Assembly: GCF_015475875.1 (NCBI RefSeq)
Contig: NZ_JADKYM010000005.1
Location: 121,067-185,066 of the forward strand
Direction: 5' to 3'
DNA from: Sphingopyxis solisilvae
Lineage (GTDB): Bacteria > Pseudomonadota > Alphaproteobacteria > Sphingomonadales > Sphingomonadaceae
Length of the DNA stretch: 64,000 bases
Program-made: the position numbers and the translations under genes
Notes under the pieces: model-generated
What the model was told of the DNA's origin: nothing
Databases searched by the model: none
What the model saw: the letters and a program-made list of their open reading frames with translations, nothing else
Shown here: positions 35,513 through 44,651 of the stretch, piece after piece
Position numbering within the stretch: position 1 is the first letter of the stretch
Layout: each line of letters opens with the position of its first letter

Positions 35513-36292
35513 TCAGCTGCCCTTTTTCTTGCGGTGGCTTTCCAGGTCGAGCACGGCATTGTCGCCGCCTTCAGGCAGCAGGCCCAGCCGACGCGCGACT
35601 TCCTGATAGGCTTCGACCTCGCCGCCGAGGTCGCGGCGGAAGCGGTCCTTGTCGAGCTTTTCGTTCGTCGTCATGTCCCACAGGCGGCAGCCGTCGGGGC
35701 TGATCTCGTCGGCGAGAATGATCCGGCTGAAATCGCCGTCATAGAGGCGCCCGAACTCGAGCTTGAAGTCGACCAGGCGGATGCCGACCGCAGCGAACAT
35801 GCCCGACATGAAGTCGTTGATGCGGATCGCCATGTCCTGAATGTCGTGCAATTCTTCCTGGCTGCACCAGTTGAAGCAGGCGATATGCTCCTCGGCCACC
35901 AGCGGATCGCCGAGCGCATCGTCCTTGTAGCAATATTCGATCAGGGTGCGGGGCAGCTGCGTTCCCTCCTCGATCCCCAGCCGCTTCGACAGCGTGCCCG
36001 CGGCGACGTTGCGCACGATCACCTCGATCGGCACGATCTCGACCTGGCGGATCAGCTGCTCGCGCATGTTGAGGCGGCGGATGAAATGATGCGGCACGCC
36101 GATGTTGCCGAGCAGCGTGAAGACATGCTCGGAAATGCGGTTGTTGAGCACGCCCTTGCCGTTGATCGTCCCGCGCTTTTGCGCGTTGAACGCGGTCGCA
36201 TCGTCCTTGAAATACTGGATCAACGTCCCCGGTTCGGGACCTTCATACAGGATCTTGGCTTTGCCTTCGTAAATCTGGCGGCGACGGGCCAT
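35513..36292 (-). CDS. purC: phosphoribosylaminoimidazole-succinocarboxamide synthase
   Basis: A 259-residue SAICAR synthetase joining CAIR and aspartate with ATP. It begins [18 protein letters not shown] and contains the signature segment [10 protein letters not shown] near 175 and [15 protein letters not shown] near 195. The true start is the ATG at 36292; the open frame upstream reads through a palindromic repeat. purS and purQ, its usual partners, lie 12 kb away. Confidence 0.96.
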   Translation of the reverse strand: MARRRQIYEGKAKILYEGPEPGTLIQYFKDDATAFNAQKRGTINGKGVLNNRISEHVFTLLGNIGVPHHFIRRLNMREQLIRQVEIVPIEVIVRNVAAGTLSKRLGIEEGTQLPRTLIEYCYKDDALGDPLVAEEHIACFNWCSQEELHDIQDMAIRINDFMSGMFAAVGIRLVDFKLEFGRLYDGDFSRIILADEISPDGCRLWDMTTNEKLDKDRFRRDLGGEVEAYQEVARRLGLLPEGGDNAVLDLESHRKKKGS

Positions 36293-36422
36293 GGCGGTCA
36301 ACTTTCTGTCGGAACCAAATGAATGGCCCCGGCAAAGCGACTCAGGGAGAGGCGCGGCGCCGGGGCGGTCGAGGCGCCTATAGCGGCAAAGCGGGGGCGC
36401 GTCATCAGTCACGTCGCCAACG

Positions 36423-36556
36423 ATCCTCCCTGTCGCGCAGCGATGGGGAGGTGGCAGCGGCAGGGCCGCTGACGGAGGGGCCTTGGCGCGACGTTGCCGC
36501 CCCTCCACCACCGCTTCGCAGCGGTCCCCCTCCCCATCGCTGCGCGACAGAGAAGA
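36423..36556. repeat. intergenic palindromic repeat, family E copy 1
   Basis: A 134-base element. The left end is ATCCTCCCTGTCGCGCAGCG and the right end its approximate complement CGCTGCGCGACAGAG. The inner sequence has GGGGAGGTGGCAG, GCTGACGGAGGGG and the complementary CCCCTCCACCACCGC and GGTCCCCCTCCCC. Other copies are at 55960 and 63141. It fills most of the 344-base gene-free gap between purC and the enoyl-CoA hydratase gene; the rest of that gap holds the palindrome at 36564. Confidence 0.9.
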
Positions 36557-36563
36557 TACATCC

Positions 36564-36577
36564 TTACGTTTACGTAA
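36564..36577 (+). promoter_or_regulatory. palindromic operator, LiuR/MerR-like, before enoyl-CoA hydratase
   Basis: TTACGT-TT-ACGTAA is a perfect 14-base palindrome about 60 bases before the start codon. It resembles the TTNACGTNNACGTNAA sites assigned to LiuR-type MerR regulators of branched-chain amino acid and fatty acid breakdown. No MerR gene is in the window. Confidence 0.5.
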
Positions 36578-36636
36578 AGTGCTTGCGCTCGGCGCCATCG
36601 CTTGCAACGCTATGCCAAAATCAAGGAGAGAGATGG

Positions 36637-37560
36637 ATGAGCTTCGACCAGATTCGCCTCGACCGCCACGAGGGCATCGCGCTGCTGACGTTGCACCGCC
36701 CCGACCGGATGAACGCCTTCACCACCGAAATGATGCTGGAGATCGTCGCCGCGCTTGACGAATGCGACGCCGACGACGGCGTGCGCGCGGTGATCTTTAC
36801 CGGGTCGGGGGAAAAGGCCTATTGCGCGGGCGCCGATCTGGGTCAGGGCGCCGCGACCTTCGATTATGACAAGCGCACCGACAAGCAGGCCATCCTCCCG
36901 GGCGGCATGGCGGAGAGCCCGGTCTCCGAAGACGGCACGATCGACTGGTCGCACCCGCTGATCCGCGATTCGGGCGGGCGCGTGTCGATGCGGATCTTCG
37001 ACTGCAAGAAACCGGTCCTCGGCGCGATCAACGGCGCCGCGGTCGGCATCGGCGCGACGATGACACTGTCGATGGACGCGCGGCTGGCGAGCGACACCGC
37101 GCGCTATGGGTTCGTTTTCGCGCGGCGCGGTATCGTGCCCGAAGCGGCGTCGAGCTGGTTCCTGCCGCGCCTTGTCGGCATCCAGACCGCAGTCGACTGG
37201 TGCTTTTCGGGGAGGCTGATCGCGGCGCAGGAAGCGCATGAGAAAGGCCTCGTCCAATCGGTCCACGCCCCCGGCGAACTGGTCGACGCCGCGATCGCCA
37301 AGGCGCGCGAGCTGACCGACCACAGCGCGCCGGTGTCGGTCGCGCTCACCCGCCACATGCTGTGGCGGATGCTCGGCGCAGCCCATCCGATGAGCGCGCA
37401 CCGCTGGGACAGCCGCGCGATCTTTGCCCGCGGCCGCAGCCCCGATGCCGCCGAGGGGGTGTCGAGCTTCCTCGAAAAGCGTCCCGCCCATTTCACGGCC
37501 AGCGTCGCGAACGACTATCCCTGGTTCGCCGAGTTCGAGGACGCGCCGCCCTATAGCTAA
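36637..37560 (+). CDS. enoyl-CoA hydratase/isomerase family protein
   Basis: A 307-residue crotonase-fold protein. The family's oxyanion blocks are present: CAGADLGQG near residue 65 and [12 protein letters not shown] near 132. The catalytic acid position falls in the [12 protein letters not shown] segment near 168. Crotonases hydrate or isomerise enoyl-CoA in beta-oxidation or amino acid breakdown. AAGGAGAG lies a few bases before the ATG at 36637; an ATG at 36633 is out of frame. Its stop overlaps the stop of the convergent PhoD gene by four bases. It is longer than the typical 260 residues because of an insert (about residues 80-105) and a C-terminal extension. Exact reaction not determinable. 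Confidence 0.9.
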   Translation: MSFDQIRLDRHEGIALLTLHRPDRMNAFTTEMMLEIVAALDECDADDGVRAVIFTGSGEKAYCAGADLGQGAATFDYDKRTDKQAILPGGMAESPVSEDGTIDWSHPLIRDSGGRVSMRIFDCKKPVLGAINGAAVGIGATMTLSMDARLASDTARYGFVFARRGIVPEAASSWFLPRLVGIQTAVDWCFSGRLIAAQEAHEKGLVQSVHAPGELVDAAIAKARELTDHSAPVSVALTRHMLWRMLGAAHPMSAHRWDSRAIFARGRSPDAAEGVSSFLEKRPAHFTASVANDYPWFAEFEDAPPYS

Positions 37561-39188
37561 GCTGCGTCGAATCTCCGCCGCCCGCGCGTCGCCGTCATGC
37601 TGTGCGTGCCCTTCAGTTTGGGCGACCGGGTGCGGATCGTTTCGACATTGTGCCAGTTCGCGGTCACGCGCTCGCGCGTTAGCTGCACCGTCACATAGCC
37701 GCGGTCCTGCGTGTTCGCCCATTTGAGCTGGGGTGACGCGCGGCGGAGCGCGGCGACGCGCGACTCGTCGCTGACGCCGGGGATATAGGCTTCGAAACCC
37801 GGCGAGGTGACGCTTTGCCCGGCGATCTCGACCCCCGCGGGGCGGCCGTCGGTTTCCAGATCGAAAGCCCAGGCGTTGTGCGTATCGCCGGTCAGGGTGA
37901 CAAGGTCGGCATCGGCGCGCTGCGCGGCGGCGAGGAGGCGGGCGCGGGCGGCGGGATAGCCGTCCCACGCATCGAGGTTGAGCGGCAGCCCGGCTTTCGC
38001 CGCGAGCTGGCCGACCTCGACGCGGCGGCGGACATAGTCGGGTTGATCGCCCGCGAACCATTCGCGCGTTTCGGGCGGGGTGAACAGGCTGCCCATCACC
38101 ACCTGCTGCGCGCAGACCTGCCAGCGCGTTCCGGCCTTCGTCGATCGGGCAAAGCCGTCGAACAGCCAATTTTCCTGCTCGGCACCGAGCATCTGGCGCG
38201 CCGGATCGCGATAGGCGGTTTCGGCGAACGTCTTGAGCCGTTTGGCCGGGTCACCGTCGCCAGCGATGATCTCGCCGATCTCAAACTGCCGGTCGCGGCC
38301 CGTCACGCGCGTTTCGGGGAGGAAGATCGTGGCCAGATCGCCGACCTGATAATCGCGCCAGCGCGTGTCGGCGACGGGCATCCATTCGCGATAGACGCGT
38401 TCGGCCACCGCGGCGCGCGCGGCCCATTCACCCTCGCCCTCATTGTGATTTTCGGCACCGCCTTTCCACGCGTCGTTGGTGAATTCATGATCGTCCCATT
38501 GCGCGATCATCGGGAAAAGCGCGTGGAGACGCTGAAGGTCGGGATCGGCGCGGTAGGAGGCGTAGCGGAGCCGGTAATCGGCCAGGCTGACCATTTCGTG
38601 CGTCGGCTGGATATCGCGGCCCGGCAGCGCGACCTTCGACGACGGATAGTCGCCGACCGGATATTCGTAGAGATAGTCGCCCGAATGGACGACCAGGTCG
38701 ATGTCCTGTCGCGCCGCCGCGTGGGCATAGGCGTTGAACCAGCCGAACGGCAGGTTCGAACAGGAAAAGAGCGCGAGCGTAAAGGCGCCGGTCGGACCGG
38801 CGGGCAAGGTGCGGGTGCGGCCGGTGACCGACTTGCCGCCGTCGGGGGTGACGAAACGATAATAATACCAGCGGCCGGGTTCGAGCCCGTCAATCACCAG
38901 CTTTGCAATATGGTCGCGCTCGCCCGCCGCGGTCGTGCTGCCCCCCGCAACCACGCGCGCGAAGTCGGCGGTGTCCGACATTTCGGCGGTCAGCGTGGTG
39001 TCGCTGGCGGCCGCATAGCGGGTCCACAGCAGCACCGAATGCGGCCCGGGCTCGCCGCTGGCAACGCCGTGGGTAAAGCCCTGCGCCGCCATCGCGGCGG
39101 CGGCGCCGGGCAATGCCAGCGCCGCCAGCCCCGCGGTGCCGAGCTTGACGAGCAGGCGTCGGTCCATTTCGCCCCAGCGGTGGTGCAT
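37557..39188 (-). CDS. phoD: alkaline phosphatase D (PhoD) family protein
   Basis: A 543-residue secreted phosphodiesterase/phosphatase. The N-terminal DRRLLVKLGTAGLAALALPG is a Tat-type signal (twin Arg then hydrophobic core), consistent with PhoD export in folded, metal-loaded form. Metal-binding motifs are FSCSN near residue 150, HSGDYLYEY near 172, QWDDHEF near 235 and the late LTGDTHNAW near 430. GGGAG lies seven bases before the ATG at 39188. It releases phosphate from phospho-mono- or diesters. It complements the phytase at 16 kb as a phosphorus scavenger. No PHO box was seen in its short 61-base upstream gap. Confidence 0.92.
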   Translation of the reverse strand: MHHRWGEMDRRLLVKLGTAGLAALALPGAAAAMAAQGFTHGVASGEPGPHSVLLWTRYAAASDTTLTAEMSDTADFARVVAGGSTTAAGERDHIAKLVIDGLEPGRWYYYRFVTPDGGKSVTGRTRTLPAGPTGAFTLALFSCSNLPFGWFNAYAHAAARQDIDLVVHSGDYLYEYPVGDYPSSKVALPGRDIQPTHEMVSLADYRLRYASYRADPDLQRLHALFPMIAQWDDHEFTNDAWKGGAENHNEGEGEWAARAAVAERVYREWMPVADTRWRDYQVGDLATIFLPETRVTGRDRQFEIGEIIAGDGDPAKRLKTFAETAYRDPARQMLGAEQENWLFDGFARSTKAGTRWQVCAQQVVMGSLFTPPETREWFAGDQPDYVRRRVEVGQLAAKAGLPLNLDAWDGYPAARARLLAAAQRADADLVTLTGDTHNAWAFDLETDGRPAGVEIAGQSVTSPGFEAYIPGVSDESRVAALRRASPQLKWANTQDRGYVTVQLTRERVTANWHNVETIRTRSPKLKGTHSMTATRGRRRFDAA

Positions 39189-39249
39189 CGCAAATCTCCC
39201 TCGTTGATCGGCGGGTTCTTTGCCGCGCCTTTGTTACGATTCGGCGCAG

Positions 39250-40386
39250 CTAACCCATCAACCCGACGGCGAGCAGCAGGAACATGAACATCATCACCGC
39301 GAACAGGCTGAAAAACAGCAGCAGATTGGCGCGCACGAAGGCACCGAAGCGCGACGAGCGATAGGCGCCGCGCAGCTGGCGATACATGTGGAAGGGAACG
39401 TAGATCAGGGCGAAGGCGGTCGCGACCTCGCCAAAGATCGACAGATTCAACAGGCGCACGGCGACGAACAGCAGCAGCATGAAGCTGATCGAGTAGGTCA
39501 CAAAGACGAAATGGTCGTAGGTGTGAAAGCGGCGGCTGAACGGAAACAGCATCCACATGAACGGCAGCGACAGCGGGATCAGCGCCCAGGCGAATTTATA
39601 GGCATTCGCCTGCAATTTATAAAGCACGAGCGCGGGGTTGGCCAACGCCTTGCGCAGCCCCTGATCGATAAAGGCGACGCCGGTATCGACCTTGTTGCGC
39701 GAAATAAATTCGGCGCCCGTCATCAGCTGGTCGGCGGGATCGTCCAGCACCGGCGGCCCGGCGGCGCGGTCAGCGGCGCGCTCGCGCGCGCTGCGGCTGC
39801 GCGCGATGCCGAGATAGTCGGCGCTTTTTTGCAGGATGTCGCGTTCGGCCAAAAGCTCTTGCCGTTTCGGCGCGGCAAGATCGGGCTTGGCAAGCTCGGC
39901 GTCGATCCGGTCGACCTCCTGCTGCATGCTGTCCTTGATCGCGGCGGTACGCGTCTGTTCGTCGGCGGCTTTCGCGAGTCCCTCGCCCACCCCACCACCG
40001 CTGCCGACCATCGCCAGCACCGCGTAGGTCAGGAACACCGCGAACAGGAACAAGGCGAGCGGCGAAATGAAGCGCGCGCGTTCGCCGTGGATATAGCGGC
40101 GAGTCAGGTCGCCGGGTCGCCAGGCGAGCAGCGGCAACGTGTTCCAGATCTTGCCCTCGAAATGAAAGATCGCGTGGACCAGATCGTGCCCGATCGCGCC
40201 AAAGCTGCGGTGGACGTCGGCGCGCTGGCCGCAATGGTGGCAATGCGAGCCGATGAGGCTGGTTCCGCAATTGAGGCAGCGTTGCCCCGCGCGGGCCGCA
40301 TGCGCGCCGCCATGCCGCGGCTCGACCGCGCTGCTTGCCAGTCCGGCCGTCACCGCCGCCCCGATGCCTTCGATATCCCCGCTCAT
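39250..40386 (-). CDS. DUF3667 membrane protein with zinc ribbon
   Basis: A 378-residue protein. An N-terminal zinc-ribbon-like CLNCG...CHHCG lies near residue 37-52. A conserved GHDLVHAIFHFEGKIWNTLP segment then leads into the first membrane helix. A charged coiled-coil-like loop (about residues 135-215) precedes four more membrane helices at the C-terminus. This is the DUF3667 architecture; the function is not known. The ATG at 40386 is taken; an in-frame start at 40434 is possible. It is divergent from proA. Confidence 0.82.
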   Translation of the reverse strand: MSGDIEGIGAAVTAGLASSAVEPRHGGAHAARAGQRCLNCGTSLIGSHCHHCGQRADVHRSFGAIGHDLVHAIFHFEGKIWNTLPLLAWRPGDLTRRYIHGERARFISPLALFLFAVFLTYAVLAMVGSGGGVGEGLAKAADEQTRTAAIKDSMQQEVDRIDAELAKPDLAAPKRQELLAERDILQKSADYLGIARSRSARERAADRAAGPPVLDDPADQLMTGAEFISRNKVDTGVAFIDQGLRKALANPALVLYKLQANAYKFAWALIPLSLPFMWMLFPFSRRFHTYDHFVFVTYSISFMLLLFVAVRLLNLSIFGEVATAFALIYVPFHMYRQLRGAYRSSRFGAFVRANLLLFFSLFAVMMFMFLLLAVGLMG

Positions 40387-40464
40387 GGCGCTCTGCCTAA
40401 TGGCGCGAGCGAGCCGAAGCAACGGGACTTTCACGCCGCGCGCAAAGCGTGATAGGGGAAAGCC

Positions 40465-41751
40465 ATGACCGCCGACGTCCTCACCGAAGCGCCGCTGACC
40501 GGCGACGCTGCTACACTGATCGCCGACCTAGGCGGCCGCGCGCGCACCGCTGCGAAACATCTGGCGCTGGCGCCCACCGCCGACAAGGCTGCGGGGCTGC
40601 GCGCCGCAGCGTCTGCAATCCGCGCCGACACCGCGACGATATTGCGGGCCAATGCCGATGATATGGCCGCGGGGCAGCAAAACGGGCTGTCGGCGGCGAT
40701 GCTCGACCGGTTGCGACTCGACGAAGGACGGCTGGCGGGGATTGCCGATGCGATCGACGCGGTTGCGACCCTGCCCGATCCGACCGGAGCCGAGATCGAC
40801 CGGGCGACCCGCCCCAACGGGCTGGTGCTCAGCCGGGTGCGCGTACCGCTGGGGGTCATCGGTATCATCTATGAAAGCCGCCCCAATGTGACCGCCGATG
40901 CCGCAGCGCTCGGGCTGATGTCGGGAAACGCCGTCATCCTGCGCGGCGGTAGCGAGGCGGTGCATTCAAATCGCGCGCTCCACGCAGCTTTTGTCCGCGG
41001 ACTGGCCGCGGCGGGTCTGGCCGCCGACGCCGTGCAGCTGGTCCCGACGCAGGACCGCGCCGTGGTGGGCGCGATGCTGCGCGCGCAGGGGCTGATTGAC
41101 ATCATCATTCCGCGCGGCGGCAAGGGCCTGGTCGCGCGGGTGCAGGACGAGGCGCGCGTGCCCGTGCTCGCGCATCTCGACGGGATCAATCATCTCTATA
41201 TCGACGGCGCCGCCGACCCCGCCAAGGCAGTGACACTGGCGGTCAACGCCAAGATGCGGCGCACCGGCATCTGCGGCGCGACCGAGACGATCCTGATCGA
41301 CCGTCGCTATGCCGCCCCGCGCGCCGTGATCGACGCGCTGATTGCGGCGGGCTGCGAAGTGCGCGGCGACAAGGATGTCGCGGCGCTCAGCCCGCATGTC
41401 GAACCGGCGGCGGCAGGTGACTGGGACAGCGAATATCTCGACGCCATCGTATCGATCGCGATGGTCGACGGGATCGACGGTGCGCTGGCGCATATTGACG
41501 CGCATTCAAGCCGCCACACCGACGCGATCGTCACCGAGGACGCGACGGTCGCCGAACGCTTCCTGAACGGCGTCGACAGTGCGATCGTGATGCACAACGC
41601 CTCGACGCAGTTTGCGGACGGCGGCGAATTCGGGCTGGGCGCAGAAATCGGCATTGCGACGGGGCGCCTCCATGCGCGCGGTCCGGTCGCACTGGAAGGG
41701 CTGACGACCTACAAATGGCTGGTGCGCGGCACCGGACAGGTCCGCCCCTGA
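40465..41751 (+). CDS. proA: gamma-glutamyl phosphate reductase
   Basis: A 428-residue NADPH-dependent enzyme reducing glutamyl-5-phosphate to glutamate-5-semialdehyde in proline synthesis. The signature segment around VRGDKDVAALSPHV and the active-site Cys in RRTGICGATETILID near 270 are visible. IIPRGGKGLV near 213 is also conserved. proB is not adjacent. It leads the plus-strand run proA-nadD-rsfS-rlmH and overlaps nadD by 37 bases. Confidence 0.96.
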   Translation: MTADVLTEAPLTGDAATLIADLGGRARTAAKHLALAPTADKAAGLRAAASAIRADTATILRANADDMAAGQQNGLSAAMLDRLRLDEGRLAGIADAIDAVATLPDPTGAEIDRATRPNGLVLSRVRVPLGVIGIIYESRPNVTADAAALGLMSGNAVILRGGSEAVHSNRALHAAFVRGLAAAGLAADAVQLVPTQDRAVVGAMLRAQGLIDIIIPRGGKGLVARVQDEARVPVLAHLDGINHLYIDGAADPAKAVTLAVNAKMRRTGICGATETILIDRRYAAPRAVIDALIAAGCEVRGDKDVAALSPHVEPAAAGDWDSEYLDAIVSIAMVDGIDGALAHIDAHSSRHTDAIVTEDATVAERFLNGVDSAIVMHNASTQFADGGEFGLGAEIGIATGRLHARGPVALEGLTTYKWLVRGTGQVRP

Positions 41752-42410
41752 CGCGACGTTCTCCCACCGGCCTCCTCGGCGGCAGCTTCAATCCAGCGCA
41801 CGGCGGCCATCGTGCGATCAGTTTGAAGGCGATCGATGCGCTGGATCTGGACGAGCTTTGGTGGCTCGTTTCACCGGGCAACCCGCTGAAGCCCGCGGCA
41901 GGGATGGCGCCGCTCCCCGCGCGGCTCGCCTCGGCGCGGCACATGGCGCGGCGCGCGCCGATCCGCGCGACCGCTATCGAGGCCGAGCTTGGCACCCGCT
42001 ACACGATCGACACGCTGAAAAAGCTCGTCCGGCGTTACCCCGACCGCCAGTTCATCTGGATCATGGGCGCCGACAATCTGGTCCAGTTGCCCCGGTGGCG
42101 CGACTGGCGGGGAATTGCGCGATTGATGCCGATTGCGGTTGTCGCGCGTCCGGGCTATAATGACCGCGCCCATGCAAGACGTGCGATGGGATGGCTGCGG
42201 CGATTTGTCCGGCCCGCAGACCAGAAGAAGCATTGGACAGACTGGAGACCGCCCGCCCTCGTGTTCTTGCGATTTTCGCCCGATGTGCGATCCGCGACTG
42301 CGATACGGCAGGCCAACCCCCGCTGGTTCGAACGCTATGAAGGCCGCGCGCTGCGCGACCCGATCACGCGTTCGCGGCTGGTGGAACCGACCAAGAAAGG
42401 ACGCATTTGA
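41715..42410 (+). CDS. nadD: nicotinate-nucleotide adenylyltransferase
   Basis: A 231-residue enzyme transferring AMP to nicotinate mononucleotide in NAD synthesis. The nucleotidyltransferase motif GGSFNPAHGGH is near residue 22, and the late ISSTxxR-like block is represented by VRSATAIRQ near 205. The ATG at 41715 lies within the end of proA; no better in-frame ATG exists before the catalytic motif, although a CTG nearer the motif is possible. Its stop overlaps the TTG start of rsfS. Confidence 0.93.
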   Translation: MAGARHRTGPPLTRRSPTGLLGGSFNPAHGGHRAISLKAIDALDLDELWWLVSPGNPLKPAAGMAPLPARLASARHMARRAPIRATAIEAELGTRYTIDTLKKLVRRYPDRQFIWIMGADNLVQLPRWRDWRGIARLMPIAVVARPGYNDRAHARRAMGWLRRFVRPADQKKHWTDWRPPALVFLRFSPDVRSATAIRQANPRWFERYEGRALRDPITRSRLVEPTKKGRI

Positions 42411-42805
42411 TCTCCGCCACCCAGGGGGCCGCGCCGGGCGCCGCTCCTGCCAATGATAGCGTGGACGCGCTCCACGCGCTGATCCTCCACCAGCTGGACG
42501 AGGACCAGGCCCAGGAAACCATCTCGATCCCGCTCGCCGGCAAGAGCAGCATCGCCGATCATATGGTGATCGCGAGCGGCCGTTCGACACGCCATGTGTC
42601 GGCGATCGCCGACAAGCTGGCGCAGCGGATCAAGCAGGAAGCGGGCCGCAGCGTTCGAGTCGAAGGCTTGCCCAATGCCGATTGGGTGTTGCTCGACGCC
42701 GGCGATGTCATCGTCCACCTGTTCCGTCCCGAAGTGCGCAGCTTCTACAACCTCGAACGCATGTGGTCGTTTGGCGACGCGCCGCCGGTCGCCGCCGCAA
42801 ATTGA
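42407..42805 (+). CDS. rsfS: ribosome silencing factor RsfS
   Basis: A 132-residue protein (Iojap/RsfS) that binds L14 and blocks subunit joining when growth slows. SIADHMVIASGRSTRH near 47-62 and DWVLLDAGDVIVHLF near 90 are the family hallmarks. It starts at TTG overlapping the nadD stop as TTGA, with AAAGGA six bases upstream. The N-terminal 18 residues are variable. Confidence 0.93.
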   Translation: MISATQGAAPGAAPANDSVDALHALILHQLDEDQAQETISIPLAGKSSIADHMVIASGRSTRHVSAIADKLAQRIKQEAGRSVRVEGLPNADWVLLDAGDVIVHLFRPEVRSFYNLERMWSFGDAPPVAAAN

Positions 42806-42838
42806 CGTCCGTCCCGCCTACCGGCTAGGCGGACGTTT

Positions 42839-43267
42839 ATGTTGCTGCACATCATTGCGCGCGGGCGCATCGGGCGCTCTCCCGAAGCCGAGCTGGTCGA
42901 GCGCTATATGAAGCGCGTGACCTGGGGGCAGAAGATGTCGGAGCTTCCCGACACGGGCGGGCGCGTTCCTGCTGCGCCGGATAACAGCCGCACGGTGCTG
43001 CTCGACGAGGGCGGCGAGCAGATGTCCTCACTCGAATTTGCAAGGCTCCTTGAACAATGGCGCGATAGCGGGGTGCGTGAGGCGCGCTTCTGCCTTGGCG
43101 CTGCCGACGGCTTCACCGCGCAAGAGCGCGAGGGCGCCGACAAGGTCATCGCCTTTGGCCGCGCGACCTGGCCGCATCTGATGGCGCGCGCGATGCTGGC
43201 CGAACAATTGTGGCGCGCGACCAGCATCATCGCCGGACACCCCTATCACCGCGAGGGGCGGCAATGA
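42839..43267 (+). CDS. rlmH: 23S rRNA (pseudouridine1915-N3)-methyltransferase
   Basis: A 142-residue SPOUT-class methyltransferase acting on helix 69 of assembled 70S ribosomes. It begins MLLHIIARGRIG; the trefoil-knot SAM site is LLDEGGEQMSSLEFA and CLGAADGFT, and it ends with the typical AGHPYHRE. It follows rsfS, the usual order, and its stop overlaps the next start as ATGA. Confidence 0.96.
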   Translation: MLLHIIARGRIGRSPEAELVERYMKRVTWGQKMSELPDTGGRVPAAPDNSRTVLLDEGGEQMSSLEFARLLEQWRDSGVREARFCLGAADGFTAQEREGADKVIAFGRATWPHLMARAMLAEQLWRATSIIAGHPYHREGRQ

Positions 43268-44490
43268 GGCGCGCACTGGCCGTATCGGTCATGCTGGCAG
43301 CGTTTGCCGGTGGCGCGCTGGCGCTGGCGCAAAGCGACATTTTCGATCCGCAGGCGATTGTCGCGCGCGAGCGCGACCAGCTGATCAGCGCCAAACAGCA
43401 GTCGGCCGACGCACTGGCGCGCAGCGCGCGGCTGGAGGCTGACGCGGCCGCAGCCAGCGACGAAGCGGACCGGCTGAAGAAACGCAGCGCCGCGCTCGCC
43501 GCGCGCATCCAGTCGGCGGAGGCCGACATCAGCGCGGGCGAAGCCCGCGTCGCGCTGGTCAATCGCCGGCTTGCCGTGCAGCAGGCGCGATTGGCGCAGC
43601 AACAGCAGCCCCTGCTCGAACTCGCCGCCTCGCTTCAGCAATTGTCGCGCCAGCCGCCGGTCAGCGTGCTCGCACAGCCGGGATCGCTGCGCGACATGGT
43701 CCACGCCCGCGCAGTGATCGACGCTGCGATGCCCGTTATTGCGCGGCGCACCGCCGGTGCGCGCCGCGAACTTGCGTTGCTGGAGAGCACCCGCCGCCAG
43801 CAGACCGTTGCGCTGAACGCGCTGTCGGCAAGCAAGGCGCAACTCGCGGAGCGCCGCGGCGCATTGACGCGGCTGGAGAATGAAGGGCGCCTGCGCTCGC
43901 GCGAATTGATGAGCAGCGCGCGGCTGGAAGCCGAGCGCGCGCTCGGGCTGGGCGAAAAGGCGCGCGACATCGTCGAACTGATGGACTCGCTGGAGGCCGA
44001 CGGTGCGGTGCGGGCCGAACTCGCCCGGCTGACCGGACCGCTGCCGCGACCACGCGATCCGACTGCCGACCTCGCGCAGGATGCGGCGCCCGTCACCGCT
44101 GCGCCAACTGCCGACGCGCCGGTGTCGCCCAATGCCTATCGCCTGCCGGTGGTGGGACGTATCGTGGCCGGCCTGGGCGAGGTGAACGACAGCGGCGTGC
44201 GTTCGCGCGGAGTGACAATCGCGGCACAACCCGGCGGCCAGGTCGTGTCGCCCGCGCCCGGGCGAGTCAGCTTTGCCGGCGACTATCGCGGATATGGCAA
44301 GATCGTCATCATCGACCATGGCGGGGGCTGGGTCTCGCTGCTTACCGGGATGATCGGGTTGTCGGCCGCGGTCGGCGACACCGTCGATGCGGGGGCGCCG
44401 ATCGGACGCGCGGGCTCCGACGACAGCCGCATCACCGTTGAACTGCGCCGCGCCGGTCGCCCGGTCGATATCGTTGCGATGATCGGCTAG
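43264..44490 (+). CDS. murein hydrolase activator, EnvC-like, degenerate LytM domain
   Basis: A 408-residue exported protein: signal peptide (MRRALAVSVMLAAFAGGALA), then a long coiled coil from about 25 to 245, a Pro/Ala/Asp linker, and a C-terminal M23/LytM fold (about 285-408). The LytM zinc ligands are missing: the HxxxD region reads RGVTIAAQPG, and the HxH position reads RITVELR. This matches EnvC, which is not a hydrolase but activates cell-separation amidases. It overlaps rlmH by four bases and is followed by ctpA. The GYGKIVIIDHGGGW strand confirms the fold. Confidence 0.88.
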   Translation: MRRALAVSVMLAAFAGGALALAQSDIFDPQAIVARERDQLISAKQQSADALARSARLEADAAAASDEADRLKKRSAALAARIQSAEADISAGEARVALVNRRLAVQQARLAQQQQPLLELAASLQQLSRQPPVSVLAQPGSLRDMVHARAVIDAAMPVIARRTAGARRELALLESTRRQQTVALNALSASKAQLAERRGALTRLENEGRLRSRELMSSARLEAERALGLGEKARDIVELMDSLEADGAVRAELARLTGPLPRPRDPTADLAQDAAPVTAAPTADAPVSPNAYRLPVVGRIVAGLGEVNDSGVRSRGVTIAAQPGGQVVSPAPGRVSFAGDYRGYGKIVIIDHGGGWVSLLTGMIGLSAAVGDTVDAGAPIGRAGSDDSRITVELRRAGRPVDIVAMIG

Positions 44491-44651
44491 GCTGTCGGGG
44501 CACAGCCAAGTCGCCACCGGACCCTGCCGTTCATCCGCCGTTCGCGGTCTGCCCCATATCGGGATGCACCGCTTGACGGCTGCGCAAATGCGTAGGAGGA
44601 TGCGGTGCCGGGGTATAATGGCGGAAAACTTCGCCACACTGAAAGACTGCG

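Noticed and set aside
32864..36322. Very long plus-strand open frame opposite the M16 protease and purC
   Set aside because: It is the antisense of two clear genes; its composition (His, Arg, Gly, Asp rich, no domain) is the usual shadow in GC-rich DNA.
36319..36636. N-terminal extension of the enoyl-CoA hydratase
   Set aside because: It runs through palindrome family E and the TTACGT operator; AAGGAGAG fixes the start at 36637.
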